From: Legionellales bacterium
Lineage (GTDB): Bacteria; Pseudomonadota; Gammaproteobacteria; Berkiellales; Berkiellaceae
Reading direction: 5' to 3'
Assembly: GCA_947475765.1 (NCBI GenBank)
Contig: CANJMM010000018.1
Coordinates: forward strand, 1-34,102
Length of the DNA stretch: 34,102 nucleotides
Positions 1 to 8,219 of the stretch are shown one piece after another (positions within the stretch are counted from its first letter, which is position 1; every line of letters starts with the position of its first letter). Below the pieces are notes generated by a model. That model did not search any database and had not been told where the DNA came from. It worked only from the letters and a program-made list of their open reading frames with translations. The position numbers were made by a program, and so were the translations under genes.

Positions 1-944
1 CACCATTCCTGTATTTTTTCGGGTGTAGCATCACGAATTTTTGTTAAATAGACAGCGGGCACTTGGCCAAATTTATTGATTAATAGCAGATTTAAAATTT
101 CTTTTTGGCCTTCCCACTTACCTTTTTCTAAACCTTGCTCTAAACCTTGTTCTAAACCTTGCTCTAAACCTTGCTCTAAACCTTGTTCTAACCCTTTTTT
201 TATGCCAATTCGCTCAGCTGACGTCACATAATGCTTTTCTTGGCTGTCTTCAAATTCGCGCATATTTTGCATAAAATCTTCCTCTAACTCATCTGGTAAA
301 GCGAGTACATAATCAATAAAAGTATACAATATCCTAATTTCTTCTCCAGTATAACCTAAGCCATATAACTTTTTAACCAAAGAAAGCTTATTTTCGTATT
401 CTAACTTAATATTGCCTTTTGCATCAAGAGCGGTTAAGTGAGCTTGGACGACCTTAGAAATAGGATTTTTACTGTATTCTAACTGTGCCATCTTATCTCG
501 AAAATCGATTAATTTTACAATTGGAAAAGCTAAATTAAGCTCACAGCCCCATAAACTACGATGAAATTTGTTGGGTCTCCAATTGGCATTTTCATCGGTC
601 AAGATAGCCATACTCATGATTTCTACTTTGTATTTATCATAAATGCGATAATAATACTCAAACATTCGGGCAGCAAAATCTTTTTCTTTCGCGCCTTGCA
701 CCTCAACATGCAAAATCACCCAGACTTCTTCTCCAGAAAAAGTAAAAACCTTGATGAGTTTATCGGCTATTTTGTTGCCAACTTTGGCTTTTTTCTGTAT
801 GGCGAGTAATTCTTTATCTAAAAATTGATAAGGTTTTTCCCAGTTAATTTCTTTGGCCACATTGGGCATAAAAAATTCAACCAATTGTTTAAAAAAATGG
901 TCGAAAATAATTTTCCAGGGGGTATCAAACTGTGCGCGTATCAA
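1..944 (-). CDS. Rpn-family PD-(D/E)XK putative nuclease/transposase, partial (runs off the left edge)
   Basis: The minus-strand frame is open from a TTG at 944-942 to the window edge, about 314 codons, and the end of the gene lies outside. The start [11 protein letters not shown] followed by YQFLDKEL is typical of the Rpn (recombination-promoting nuclease) group. A PD-(D/E)XK-like core is visible: D61 in IADKLIKVF and the strand HVEVQG with E81 and Q83. The TTG start directly follows an in-frame TAA, overlaps the TGA of the upstream membrane-protein gene, and is needed to include the conserved FDTPWK; the first internal ATG (residue 26) would cut the domain. Five LEQG repeats form a helical tail near the left edge. 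Members are mobile-element-associated DNases; activity here is inferred. Confidence 0.75.
   Translation of the reverse strand, partial: MIRAQFDTPWKIIFDHFFKQLVEFFMPNVAKEINWEKPYQFLDKELLAIQKKAKVGNKIADKLIKVFTFSGEEVWVILHVEVQGAKEKDFAARMFEYYYRIYDKYKVEIMSMAILTDENANWRPNKFHRSLWGCELNLAFPIVKLIDFRDKMAQLEYSKNPISKVVQAHLTALDAKGNIKLEYENKLSLVKKLYGLGYTGEEIRILYTFIDYVLALPDELEEDFMQNMREFEDSQEKHYVTSAERIGIKKGLEQGLEQGLEQGLEQGLEQGLEKGKWEGQKEILNLLLINKFGQVPAVYLTKIRDATPEKIQEW
131..190. repeat. 12-bp tandem repeat, five units, inside the Rpn-type gene
   Basis: Five tandem copies of a 12-bp unit (plus strand aaccttgctcta, with c/t variation at one position). Read on the minus strand each unit encodes Leu-Glu-Gln-Gly, so copy-number change would lengthen or shorten the tail without a frameshift. 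Confidence 0.9.
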
Positions 945-2125
945 TTAGTGGCATCCTTTTTTATATGATAGTTTGAGTGTTTCTGCTTTCTCATAGCTAA
1001 AAAAGCACTTAACAGTAACAAACCCAAAAACACACTCAATCCTAAGCGTAATGGCTCGGCAACCACAGGTATAAATTTCATCATCCACAATAAACTGCCC
1101 GAATAAAATAATAAAAGAAAACACATTAAGGGGTTGGTGTTGTTTTTGAGGTATTTTTCGTAAAACAGCATACCCGTGATTAAATATAAGGGCCAAATTC
1201 CTTGCATGGCAATGCGTTCAAAATTATTGCCGGTTAAATGATAAGATAAAAAGGGCTGTCCAACAGTAATGCCAGCATATAACAGCATATACCAATTTTT
1301 AAAATAAAAGATAAGCAAATCTTTTGTTACCCATAAAGCGATGGGCATAATCGGAATAATTAAGTTGAGTAATCCTGAATCTTGAATAACATACAAAATA
1401 TGCTCTGGGGTGAAAAAGTAAGGCACAGGGGTAATAGACGCCAGTAAGATGTCTCCCGCATGATAATACGAAACTAATAGCTGATAAGCTATGCCAGCTA
1501 AAATAATATAAAGTAGGTTGGCCTTTTTTTTATGGGAAATTAGGCCAAAAATCAAACATAATTCTCCCATAAAAAATAAGTTTTGCCTGGTGATTAAGCC
1601 TATTAAAGTTAAAATAAAGACCCAATGAAATTGTTTTTGATAATAGGTAAAATAAAATAAGCCTAAAACAATAGGATAGGTTAAGGCATCGGTGCTTTGA
1701 TAAACATTAACCAAAGCTTGAATGACGGCATGGTGGCTGCCCATGGCCAATAAAGTCATGCCCAATGTGAAAATTTTAGTATGTGGCTTAGTATTTGTAT
1801 TTAATAAAAAATAAAACCCCATAGAAAATAAAAAATAGCTTAAGCCCGATAATAAATTAAAACCTTGTTCTATGCTTAAACCGAGTATATGAACAAATCC
1901 CCTCACAATAAGGGCAGGTAAAATACGCATCGCATGGTGAGGCAATAAAGCCGGATCATAGGCAAGAGAATCGAGCATTTGGATATAGGCATTGCAATCC
2001 CAGTCTACAGGGCAGCCCTGTGAAGGCGCTAAAAATAGATACCCCAAGCAAATAAGCGTAATAACCAAAAAATTGCTTATATGATTTTGGGTATATTTTT
2101 TATATAAATCGCTTAATAAATCCAT
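941..2125 (-). CDS. polytopic inner-membrane protein, possible GT-C-like glycosyltransferase or polysaccharide assembly protein
   Basis: A 394-residue protein made almost wholly of hydrophobic segments, roughly ten by eye (for example [16 protein letters not shown] near the N-terminus). A short loop after the first segment contains DWDCNAY and [15 protein letters not shown]. The pattern of an acidic residue and a conserved Arg-Ile-Leu-Pro in the first outer loop recalls GT-C-fold and EpsG-like membrane proteins, but I do not recognise a specific family. The gene overlaps the end of the upstream GT2 gene by 26 bp and its own stop overlaps the start of the Rpn-type gene, so it looks translationally coupled. 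By context it probably acts in transfer, export or polymerisation of an envelope glycan. Confidence 0.7.
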   Translation of the reverse strand: MDLLSDLYKKYTQNHISNFLVITLICLGYLFLAPSQGCPVDWDCNAYIQMLDSLAYDPALLPHHAMRILPALIVRGFVHILGLSIEQGFNLLSGLSYFLFSMGFYFLLNTNTKPHTKIFTLGMTLLAMGSHHAVIQALVNVYQSTDALTYPIVLGLFYFTYYQKQFHWVFILTLIGLITRQNLFFMGELCLIFGLISHKKKANLLYIILAGIAYQLLVSYYHAGDILLASITPVPYFFTPEHILYVIQDSGLLNLIIPIMPIALWVTKDLLIFYFKNWYMLLYAGITVGQPFLSYHLTGNNFERIAMQGIWPLYLITGMLFYEKYLKNNTNPLMCFLLLFYSGSLLWMMKFIPVVAEPLRLGLSVFLGLLLLSAFLAMRKQKHSNYHIKKDATN

Positions 2126-2813
2126 ATTTTATAATGCAATAGATGGCCCTAAAGCCATCCCTCCAGCCGATTTTTTTGCCTTCTTCGTATGTTCTGCCAG
2201 AATAAGAAATACCGACTTCATAAATACGAATGTTTTTTAATTGAGAGAGTTTTGCCGTGATTTCAGGTTCAAAGCCAAAACGATTTTCTTGAATGTCTAT
2301 GCCTTGAATAATCTCACGTTTGAATATTTTATAACAGGTTTCCATGTCGGTTAAATTTAAATTAGTAAACATGTTGCTGAGTAAGGTTAAAAATTGGTTG
2401 CCTAAAGAATGCCAAAAATAAAGCACACGATGAGAATCTCCGCCTTTAAATCGGCTGCCGTATACCACGTCGGCTTTTTGGCTGAGTAAAGGCTCGAGCA
2501 ATTTTGGATAGTCTTGAGGATTATATTCTAAATCTGAATCTTGAATAATCACATAATCGCCGGTAGCATGTTGAATGCCTGTTCTTAAAGCAGCGCCTTT
2601 GCCTTGATTATAAGGGTGATGCACTAAAATATCGATTTTATTTCTAAGTGGGCCATCTAATAAAGCTTGCACCCCATCGGTTGATCCGTCGTTGACCACA
2701 ATAATTTCTAAATTACCCTTAATTTGCGATTGTCGTACAGAATCTAGGAGTAATTCGATGGTATTTTTTTCATTGTAACAAGGAATAATCACAGATAAGG
2801 TATAATTGTTCAT
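2100..2813 (-). CDS. GT2 family glycosyltransferase, polyprenyl-phosphate sugar transferase type
   Basis: A 237-residue GT-A fold protein. It starts with [13 protein letters not shown], has NDGSTDG at 41-47 and a DXD-like metal/nucleotide-sugar site in [16 protein letters not shown] at about 91-106. These match dolichyl/polyprenyl-phosphate mannose or glucose synthases (DPM1-like), which load a sugar onto a lipid carrier at the inner face of the membrane. There is no C-terminal membrane segment, as in the soluble members. The downstream gene encodes a multi-span membrane protein and overlaps it by 26 bp, which fits a lipid-carrier-dependent glycan pathway. The exact sugar cannot be read from sequence. 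Confidence 0.85.
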   Translation of the reverse strand: MNNYTLSVIIPCYNEKNTIELLLDSVRQSQIKGNLEIIVVNDGSTDGVQALLDGPLRNKIDILVHHPYNQGKGAALRTGIQHATGDYVIIQDSDLEYNPQDYPKLLEPLLSQKADVVYGSRFKGGDSHRVLYFWHSLGNQFLTLLSNMFTNLNLTDMETCYKIFKREIIQGIDIQENRFGFEPEITAKLSQLKNIRIYEVGISYSGRTYEEGKKIGWRDGFRAIYCIIKYGFIKRFI

Positions 2814-2815
2814 AT

Positions 2816-2835
2816 TTTATTTATTTATTTATTTA
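2816..2835. repeat. (TTTA)5 tetranucleotide repeat between two polysaccharide genes
   Basis: Five perfect TTTA units with further imperfect units on either side. The tract covers the stop codon of the UDP-glucuronate decarboxylase-like gene and the leader of the GT2 gene, whose ATG is at 2813. No Shine-Dalgarno sequence is visible there. Confidence 0.8.
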
Positions 2836-3811
2836 TTTTATTTAGTAAACATTGAAAATAATCGATGGTTTTTTTAAGGCCTGTTTCTAGGTTAATAGAC
2901 GGCTGCCAGTTTAAGGTTTTTTGAGCAAGTTGAATATCGGGACATCTTAATAAGGGATCATCTTGAGGCAAAGGCTGATAGATTAAGTTAGATTGGCTTT
3001 TGGTCAGGTTTAAAATTAACTCGGCAATTTGCTTGATTTGGAGCTCAGTTGGATTGCCTAAATTCACAGGAAAGTGAATATCTGGCGTGGCCATGAGCAT
3101 TATAAGCCCATTAACCAAATCGTCAACATAGCAAAAAGAACGTGTCTGTGAGCCATCGCCATAGAGCGTAATGGGTTGTTCTAATAGGGCCTGCATAATA
3201 AAATTACTCACCACTCGACCATCGTTTGGCTGCATTTTAGGGCCATAAGTATTGAATATTCGAGCAATTCGGATATCGAGGCCATATTGATGATGAAAAT
3301 CATACATTAACGTTTCAACAGCGCGTTTGCCTTCGTCATAGCAGGCTCTAGGCCCAAAGCTATTGACGTTGCCAAAATAATGCTCGGACTGAGGATGCAT
3401 TTTAGGATCGCCATAAACTTCACTGGTAGAAGCAAACAGAATGCGAGCCTCGGTTTTTTGGGCCAATTCTAGTATGTTCAGCCCGCCTAAAAAATTGGTT
3501 TTAAGCGTATATAAAGGATCTTTTTGATAGTGTACAGGGCTTGCAGGGCAAGCCAAATGGTAAATATGGCTAATTTCTAATATATTTAAATTATTTAAAT
3601 TCAAAATAGGACGAATAACATCGTGGTGAATAAAAGTAAATCGATGGCCATAAGATAAAGCAAGATGACTGATGTTGGCTTCTTGACCTGTATAGAAATT
3701 ATCTAGACAGTAAACAAAGCTATGAGGATCTTGTTCTAAAAGCGCTTCGCACAAATGCGAGCCTATAAAACCCGCGCCGCCTGTCACTAAAATCCGTTTC
3801 TTTTGCTGCAT
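2825..3811 (-). CDS. NAD-dependent UDP-glucuronate decarboxylase-like protein (UDP-xylose synthase type)
   Basis: A 328-residue short-chain dehydrogenase/reductase of the extended class. It has the NAD-binding GGAGFIG near residue 10, the UXS hallmark ACPASPVHYQ, the STSEVYGDP segment, and the catalytic tyrosine-lysine pair in ACYDEGKR. These are typical of UDP-glucuronate decarboxylase, which converts UDP-glucuronate to UDP-xylose, rather than of UDP-galactose epimerases. Divergent to it is ugd, which makes the substrate. It heads the minus-strand set with the GT2 and membrane-protein genes. A 4-epimerase or dTDP-glucose dehydratase relative is less likely given the ACPASP motif. Confidence 0.85.
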   Translation of the reverse strand: MQQKKRILVTGGAGFIGSHLCEALLEQDPHSFVYCLDNFYTGQEANISHLALSYGHRFTFIHHDVIRPILNLNNLNILEISHIYHLACPASPVHYQKDPLYTLKTNFLGGLNILELAQKTEARILFASTSEVYGDPKMHPQSEHYFGNVNSFGPRACYDEGKRAVETLMYDFHHQYGLDIRIARIFNTYGPKMQPNDGRVVSNFIMQALLEQPITLYGDGSQTRSFCYVDDLVNGLIMLMATPDIHFPVNLGNPTELQIKQIAELILNLTKSQSNLIYQPLPQDDPLLRCPDIQLAQKTLNWQPSINLETGLKKTIDYFQCLLNKINK

Positions 3812-3890
3812 AACTCACAACTATATTTTTTAGAAAGTTGGAGCACAGTCTAGCACAATGGGGGAAATTAGATCTATGATGTTTGTTTAA

Positions 3891-3925
3891 ATTAAATTAG
3901 ATTAGATTAAATTAGATTAAATTAG
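3891..3925. repeat. seven tandem ATTA(A/G) pentamers in the ugd leader
   Basis: The stretch just upstream of ugd is seven consecutive pentamers of the form ATTAA or ATTAG. It lies between the divergent decarboxylase-like gene and ugd and ends 13 bases before the ATG. No clear promoter hexamers were recognised in this spacer. Confidence 0.7.
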
Positions 3926-3938
3926 GTAGGTTATTAGG

Positions 3939-5270
3939 ATGAATATAACAGTTTTTGGCACAGGGTATGTTGGATTAGTGGCAGCGGCGTGTTTTGCCGA
4001 TTTTGGGCATCAAGTTTTATGTATTGATATTAATGAAGAAAAAATAGCCAACCTAAAAAAAGGGGTGGTGCCTATTTATGAACCGGGCCTAACTGAAATG
4101 GTAGAGCGGTGCATGGCATCTCATCATCTTCAATTTTCGACCGATGCCAAATTGGGCATAAAGCATGGGATCTGTATTTTTATCGCGGTTGGTACGCCAC
4201 CAGGTATAGATGGCGCGCCTAATATGCAATATATTGATAGCGTGGCAAATACGCTGGCTGAAAACATGGAAGAGTATAAAATCATTGTTCAAAAATCTAC
4301 GGTTCCTGTGGGCACAGCGCAAAAAATTCGTAAAATTATCCTTGAAAAATCCCCTAAAGCGGATTTTGACATCATTTCAAATCCAGAGTTTTTGAAAGAA
4401 GGTTGCGCCATTCAAGATTTTTTGTTTCCAGACAGAGTGGTGCTAGGCATGGATAATATAAAAACCAAAGCTAAAGTCGCATTAGAACAGCTTTACCAGC
4501 CTATTTGTGAGGAAAAAAACAATTTGATTTGGATGGATTGTGTTTCGGCCGAGCTGACCAAATATGCAGCAAACGGGCTATTAGCCACTAAAATTAGCTT
4601 TATGAATGAACTCGCTAATTTGGCCGAAAAACTAGGGGCAGATATACAACAGATAAAACGCGGAATTGGCACAGATGTTAGAATTGGGCCGCATTTTATT
4701 AACCCTGGTTGTGGCTATGGCGGTTCTTGTTTTGGTAAAGATATTGAGGCCTTAATTGACACGGCAAAACAGCAGGATTATCCTTTAAGTATTTTAACAG
4801 CGGTTCAACAAGTAAATAACAAACAAAAGCAAGTATTAGTCAATAAAATACAAAATTATTTTAAACAAGATTTAAACAACAAAGTAATTGCCGTGTGGGG
4901 TTTAGCCTTTAAGCCCAATACCGATGATATGCGCGATGCCCCGAGCATTGTGTTGATAAATGCCTTATTGGCACAAGGGGTCAGAATTCAAGCGCACGAT
5001 CCCGAAGCCTTAGAGGCGGCACGTCGTATTTTTTGGGATAAGGCCAATGTTTTGTTTTGTACTTCTCCAGAACAAGCCCTTGAAGGCGCAGATGCTTTGG
5101 TTATTTTAACCGAATGGAATGTGTATAAAAAACCGGATTTTGCTCAAATCAAACAGGCTTTAAATTATCCAGTTATTTTTGATGGCAGAAATGTTTATGA
5201 GCTTGAAACCATGCAACAAGAGGGTATAAGCTATTTTGGAATAGGGAGAAAAACATATGCGACGTCATAG
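3939..5270 (+). CDS. ugd: UDP-glucose 6-dehydrogenase
   Basis: A 443-residue enzyme that oxidises UDP-glucose to UDP-glucuronate with two NAD+. The N-terminal Rossmann motif is GTGYVGL (7-13), followed by VGTPPG, STVPVGT and SNPEFLKEG. The catalytic cysteine is C264 in GCGYGGSCFGKD, and the C-terminal nucleotide-sugar domain has VWGLAFKPNTDDMRDAPS. Length and all key residues are standard. The neighbouring decarboxylase-like gene would use the product, and the methyltransferase gene starts inside the last 14 bases of this one. Together they point to synthesis of a uronic acid- or pentose-containing envelope polysaccharide. Confidence 0.96.
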   Translation: MNITVFGTGYVGLVAAACFADFGHQVLCIDINEEKIANLKKGVVPIYEPGLTEMVERCMASHHLQFSTDAKLGIKHGICIFIAVGTPPGIDGAPNMQYIDSVANTLAENMEEYKIIVQKSTVPVGTAQKIRKIILEKSPKADFDIISNPEFLKEGCAIQDFLFPDRVVLGMDNIKTKAKVALEQLYQPICEEKNNLIWMDCVSAELTKYAANGLLATKISFMNELANLAEKLGADIQQIKRGIGTDVRIGPHFINPGCGYGGSCFGKDIEALIDTAKQQDYPLSILTAVQQVNNKQKQVLVNKIQNYFKQDLNNKVIAVWGLAFKPNTDDMRDAPSIVLINALLAQGVRIQAHDPEALEAARRIFWDKANVLFCTSPEQALEGADALVILTEWNVYKKPDFAQIKQALNYPVIFDGRNVYELETMQQEGISYFGIGRKTYATS

Positions 5271-5838
5271 TTTTCAGCCTAAATTTTTAGTAGACAAGTT
5301 GTTAGCCTTATTTAGGTTTAATAAAGTCTATCAAGCATTAAAAAATCATGGGAGAGCCCCTGCTCACATTAAAATAATCGACATGGGTTCGGGAAAGGGC
5401 TTGCTCATAAAAAAATTAAGAACACAAGGCTACGATGCTTGGGGTATAGATCTGAATTCGGATAACCATGTCATCTCAGCGGATTTAAATGGCCCTTTAC
5501 CCATAGAAACCGCCTCGATTGATGTGGTGACCTCATTAGCGAATATAGAGCATTTAGAAAAACCAGACATCAATTTAAGAGAAATTTATCGCCTGCTTAA
5601 ACCAGGCGGTAAGTTGATTTTAACCACGCCTTCGTTGGCGGCAAAGCCCATATTAGAATTTATTGCTTATAAACTAAAAATAATAGATGCAGCTGAAATA
5701 AGAGATCATAAGTTTTATTATACCAAACAAACGTTGAGTCAAGATTTAGCTAAAGCTGGATTTGAAAATTTTGAGCTTTCTACTTTTCAATTTGGTCTGA
5801 ATTTATCTGTAGTTGCACATAAAATTGTTGGTATGTAA
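5257..5838 (+). CDS. class I SAM-dependent methyltransferase
   Basis: A 193-residue protein with the SAM-binding motif I DMGSGKGLL near residue 42, the acidic motif II in WGIDLN, a SLANIEHLEKPD stretch, and LLKPGGKLILTTPS typical of UbiE/small-molecule methyltransferases. The ATG lies in the last codons of ugd (14-bp overlap) and has an AGGGAG ribosome site, so the two genes are coupled. By context it probably methylates a sugar or sugar-lipid intermediate. The substrate is not readable from the sequence. Confidence 0.8.
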   Translation: MRRHSFQPKFLVDKLLALFRFNKVYQALKNHGRAPAHIKIIDMGSGKGLLIKKLRTQGYDAWGIDLNSDNHVISADLNGPLPIETASIDVVTSLANIEHLEKPDINLREIYRLLKPGGKLILTTPSLAAKPILEFIAYKLKIIDAAEIRDHKFYYTKQTLSQDLAKAGFENFELSTFQFGLNLSVVAHKIVGM

Positions 5839-5846
5839 TCAATTTG

Positions 5847-5896
5847 ATGACATACAAGCAAAAATAATGGATAAATTTGTCCGTATGTCATATAAT
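5847..5896 (+). promoter_or_regulatory. candidate AbiEi operator (9-bp perfect inverted repeat) overlapping a TATAAT box
   Basis: ATGACATAC at 5847-5855 and its exact complement GTATGTCAT at 5883-5891 flank a 27-base spacer. The right arm abuts a TATAAT at 5891-5896, about 33 bases before the AbiEi start. AbiEi antitoxins are known to bind inverted repeats in their own promoters, so this is a plausible autoregulatory site. Confidence 0.5.
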
Positions 5897-5928
5897 TTGT
5901 TTATATATGCTTATGTACTGGGGGCATC

Positions 5929-6588
5929 ATGTCTATAGAGCCCGTTTTTTTGTTGAGAGATAAGACCTATCAGGAAGAAATTGATTATAACTTTGTGAAA
6001 TATGCGTTGAATCACTATGCGTCACCCCGAAATGTGTTAACCAAGTTGCTTGAAAACGGACAGCTTATTCGGGTTAAAAAAGGTTTATATACATTTGGCA
6101 GTCGTTACAGAAAGCGTTTAATCAGTTTAGAAGTGCTTGCTAATTTGATATACGGCCCTTCTTACGTGTCTCGAGAATATGCGCTTCAGTATCATGGCAT
6201 GATACCTGAAGCGGTATATGAAATAACGAGTATGTCTATTAAGCGTTATAAGCAATTTGATACCCCACTTGGCAGCTTTAGTTATCAGCCCATTAATAAA
6301 AATGGGTTTTCTGTGGGGGTTAATTTAATTCGTCTTTCAAATTATCATAGCGTGCTGATGGCTTCCCCTGAAAAAGCATTGGCAGATTATGTTTATACCA
6401 GAGAAGATAGGCTCAAAAGTGTGGATGAGATGACGCGAGTATTATTGGAAGACTATAGAATAGACGAAGAGAAATTGATTCAGCTCGATAGAAAGTTGCT
6501 TGAAAAAATTTCCATACAATATAACCATGTTAATATTAAACTGCTTGAATTAGCAGTGAGTGACTTAAAATATGCACGCATTAATTGA
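5929..6588 (+). CDS. AbiEi-type antitoxin/transcriptional regulator (type IV TA), module 1
   Basis: A 219-residue protein. An N-terminal winged-helix region (about 20-60: NFVKYALNHYASPRNVLTKL, then LIRVKKGLYTFG) precedes the AbiEi core with SYVSREYALQYHGMIPE and ASPEKALADYVYT. In AbiE systems AbiEi represses the operon and counters the AbiEii toxin without a stable complex (type IV). It overlaps the toxin gene by 17 bp. The pair sits between a methyltransferase and a glycosyltransferase gene of the polysaccharide cluster, with its own putative operator upstream, so it looks like a later insertion. Confidence 0.85.
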   Translation: MSIEPVFLLRDKTYQEEIDYNFVKYALNHYASPRNVLTKLLENGQLIRVKKGLYTFGSRYRKRLISLEVLANLIYGPSYVSREYALQYHGMIPEAVYEITSMSIKRYKQFDTPLGSFSYQPINKNGFSVGVNLIRLSNYHSVLMASPEKALADYVYTREDRLKSVDEMTRVLLEDYRIDEEKLIQLDRKLLEKISIQYNHVNIKLLELAVSDLKYARIN

Positions 6589-7441
6589 AGAGATGTTAGA
6601 AAAATATCATTTACAAACGATAGCAGATGGCACAACTGCACTCAGGGAAATCATACAAGAAATTGCTTTAGTGGGGTTATGGCGAGCCAAGTTTTTTGAA
6701 CATGCAGCATTTTATGGTGGCACTGCATTACGTATTTTATACGGATTAGATAGATTTTCGGAAGATCTCGATTTTTCTTTACTCAAGCCAGATCCTGTGT
6801 TTTCTTTAAGTAAATATAATCATGCAATTAAAGACGAATTATCCGCCTTTGGATTTGAAGTTACCGTAATAGAAAAGATTAAAAATATTGAAACACCCAT
6901 TGAATCGGCTTTTATTAAAGCCAATACTAAAACAGAGCTGATTCATATTGGATTAAGAAATCAATTGATTGCGACTATTCCAAAAGATGCCGTAATTAAA
7001 ATAAAGCTAGAAATAGACACGAATCCCCCAAGCCATTTTAAAACAGAAGCCAAGGTACTTAAAGAGCCTATGCCTGTGTTTATTAATGTGTATGCGCCAT
7101 CTGATTTGTTTGCAGGAAAAATGCATGCATTGCTTTTTAGAGGGTGGTCAAACCGCATCAAAGGGAGAGATTGGTATGATTTTGTTTGGTTTGTTAAAAA
7201 CGGTATTTCTTTAAATTTAGACCATTTAGAAAAAAGAATGTGGCAAAGTGGACATTTGCCTGAGCAAGAGACACTAACGAAAGAAAATTTTTTAGTCCTA
7301 TTGAAAAATAAAATAGAGGGGTTAAATGTAGAGAAAGCCTTGTTAGATATTAAGCCATTTTTAAAAGATCAGCAGATTTTGAAAAATTGGTCGAATCCGT
7401 ATTTTTTAAGTTTGATGGCAGATATTAAATATGAATCCTAA
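6572..7441 (+). CDS. AbiEii-type nucleotidyltransferase toxin, module 1 (intact)
   Basis: A 289-residue protein of the AbiEii/AbiGii (DUF1814) family. The nucleotidyltransferase core is complete: FYGGTALR at 48-55, the metal-binding DLD of FSEDLDFSL at 65-67, and a third acidic position in IKLEIDTNPP at 147-149. DLFAGKMHALLFRGWSNRIKGRDWYDFVW follows, as is usual for the family. Family members inhibit growth by nucleotidyl transfer, for example to tRNA; the target here is unknown. It overlaps AbiEi at its start and the following GT2 gene at its end by 11 bp. Of the three AbiE modules in the window only this one keeps an apparently whole toxin. Confidence 0.87.
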   Translation: MHALIEEMLEKYHLQTIADGTTALREIIQEIALVGLWRAKFFEHAAFYGGTALRILYGLDRFSEDLDFSLLKPDPVFSLSKYNHAIKDELSAFGFEVTVIEKIKNIETPIESAFIKANTKTELIHIGLRNQLIATIPKDAVIKIKLEIDTNPPSHFKTEAKVLKEPMPVFINVYAPSDLFAGKMHALLFRGWSNRIKGRDWYDFVWFVKNGISLNLDHLEKRMWQSGHLPEQETLTKENFLVLLKNKIEGLNVEKALLDIKPFLKDQQILKNWSNPYFLSLMADIKYES

Positions 7442-8219
7442 AATCAGCGTAATAACGGCAGCATTAAACGATCCCAAGGGCCTGCTTGAAACCATTGACA
7501 GCATTAAAAATCAAGTTTATGACAATCTAGAATATATTATAATCGATGGAGGTTCTGAGCAAGCATCTCTTGATATAATCAAAAAAAATAAGGCGGTTAT
7601 TTCTTGCTGGGTATCTGAGCCAGATAAAGGCATTAGCGATGCTTTTAATAAGGGCATAAAATTGGCCACAGGAGAATACCTCATTTTTTTAGGGGCAGGG
7701 GATGTTTTTTATGATAAGCATGTATTGCAAAATATTTTTGAGCATTTATCGCCTGAAGAGATAAGCGCTTATGATATTATTTCCGGAAAAATTCAACGTG
7801 TGAGTCTGAAAGGCGAGGCGTTGTGGACGGCGCCCAAAAACATCCAGAATTTTAGCAAAAATGATTTATTATTTAAATTAGGGCTGCCGCATCAGGGTAT
7901 GTTTATGCATAGGCGTTATTTTGCTCGATATGGAGTATTTGATTTAAAGTTAAAATATGCAATGGATTATGATTTATTATTAAGAAGTTTTCACGACTTT
8001 CCGAAAATAAAATTAGCAGATAAAATCATCGCCAACTGGATGGAAGGTGGGGTGGGGACAGGTAAAATTTTAGAAATCTACCAAGAATATCATGAAATTA
8101 AACTGCGTAATAAAATTGCGCCAGTATGGCTGTTAACGTGCATTCATTATTGGAATAGGCTTAAATATAAAATCAAAATTTATTTTTCAACTCACGTAAA
8201 AATAATAAAGCAGCAATAG
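7431..8219 (+). CDS. GT2 family glycosyltransferase (WcaA/colanic-acid type)
   Basis: A 262-residue protein starting PKISVITAALNDPKGLLETI, with EYIIIDGGSEQASLDI, EPDKGISDAFNKGIKLATGEY and GAGD in place of the usual N-A-D-D at the nucleotide-sugar/metal site. KLGLPHQGMFMHRRYF and YAMDYDLLLR follow. This is the pattern of GT2 enzymes that build O-antigen or exopolysaccharide units. Its ATG lies inside the last codons of the AbiEii toxin gene with no visible Shine-Dalgarno sequence, implying coupled translation. Its 3' end overlaps convergent gloB by 47 bp. Confidence 0.85.
   Translation: MNPKISVITAALNDPKGLLETIDSIKNQVYDNLEYIIIDGGSEQASLDIIKKNKAVISCWVSEPDKGISDAFNKGIKLATGEYLIFLGAGDVFYDKHVLQNIFEHLSPEEISAYDIISGKIQRVSLKGEALWTAPKNIQNFSKNDLLFKLGLPHQGMFMHRRYFARYGVFDLKLKYAMDYDLLLRSFHDFPKIKLADKIIANWMEGGVGTGKILEIYQEYHEIKLRNKIAPVWLLTCIHYWNRLKYKIKIYFSTHVKIIKQQ

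Noticed and set aside
131-190. 12-bp repeats as a CRISPR-like array
   Set aside because: Units are contiguous without spacers and in frame within a protein-coding gene.
561-809. Plus-strand ORF in the first kilobase
   Set aside because: It is antisense to the Rpn-type gene, whose protein has recognisable motifs.
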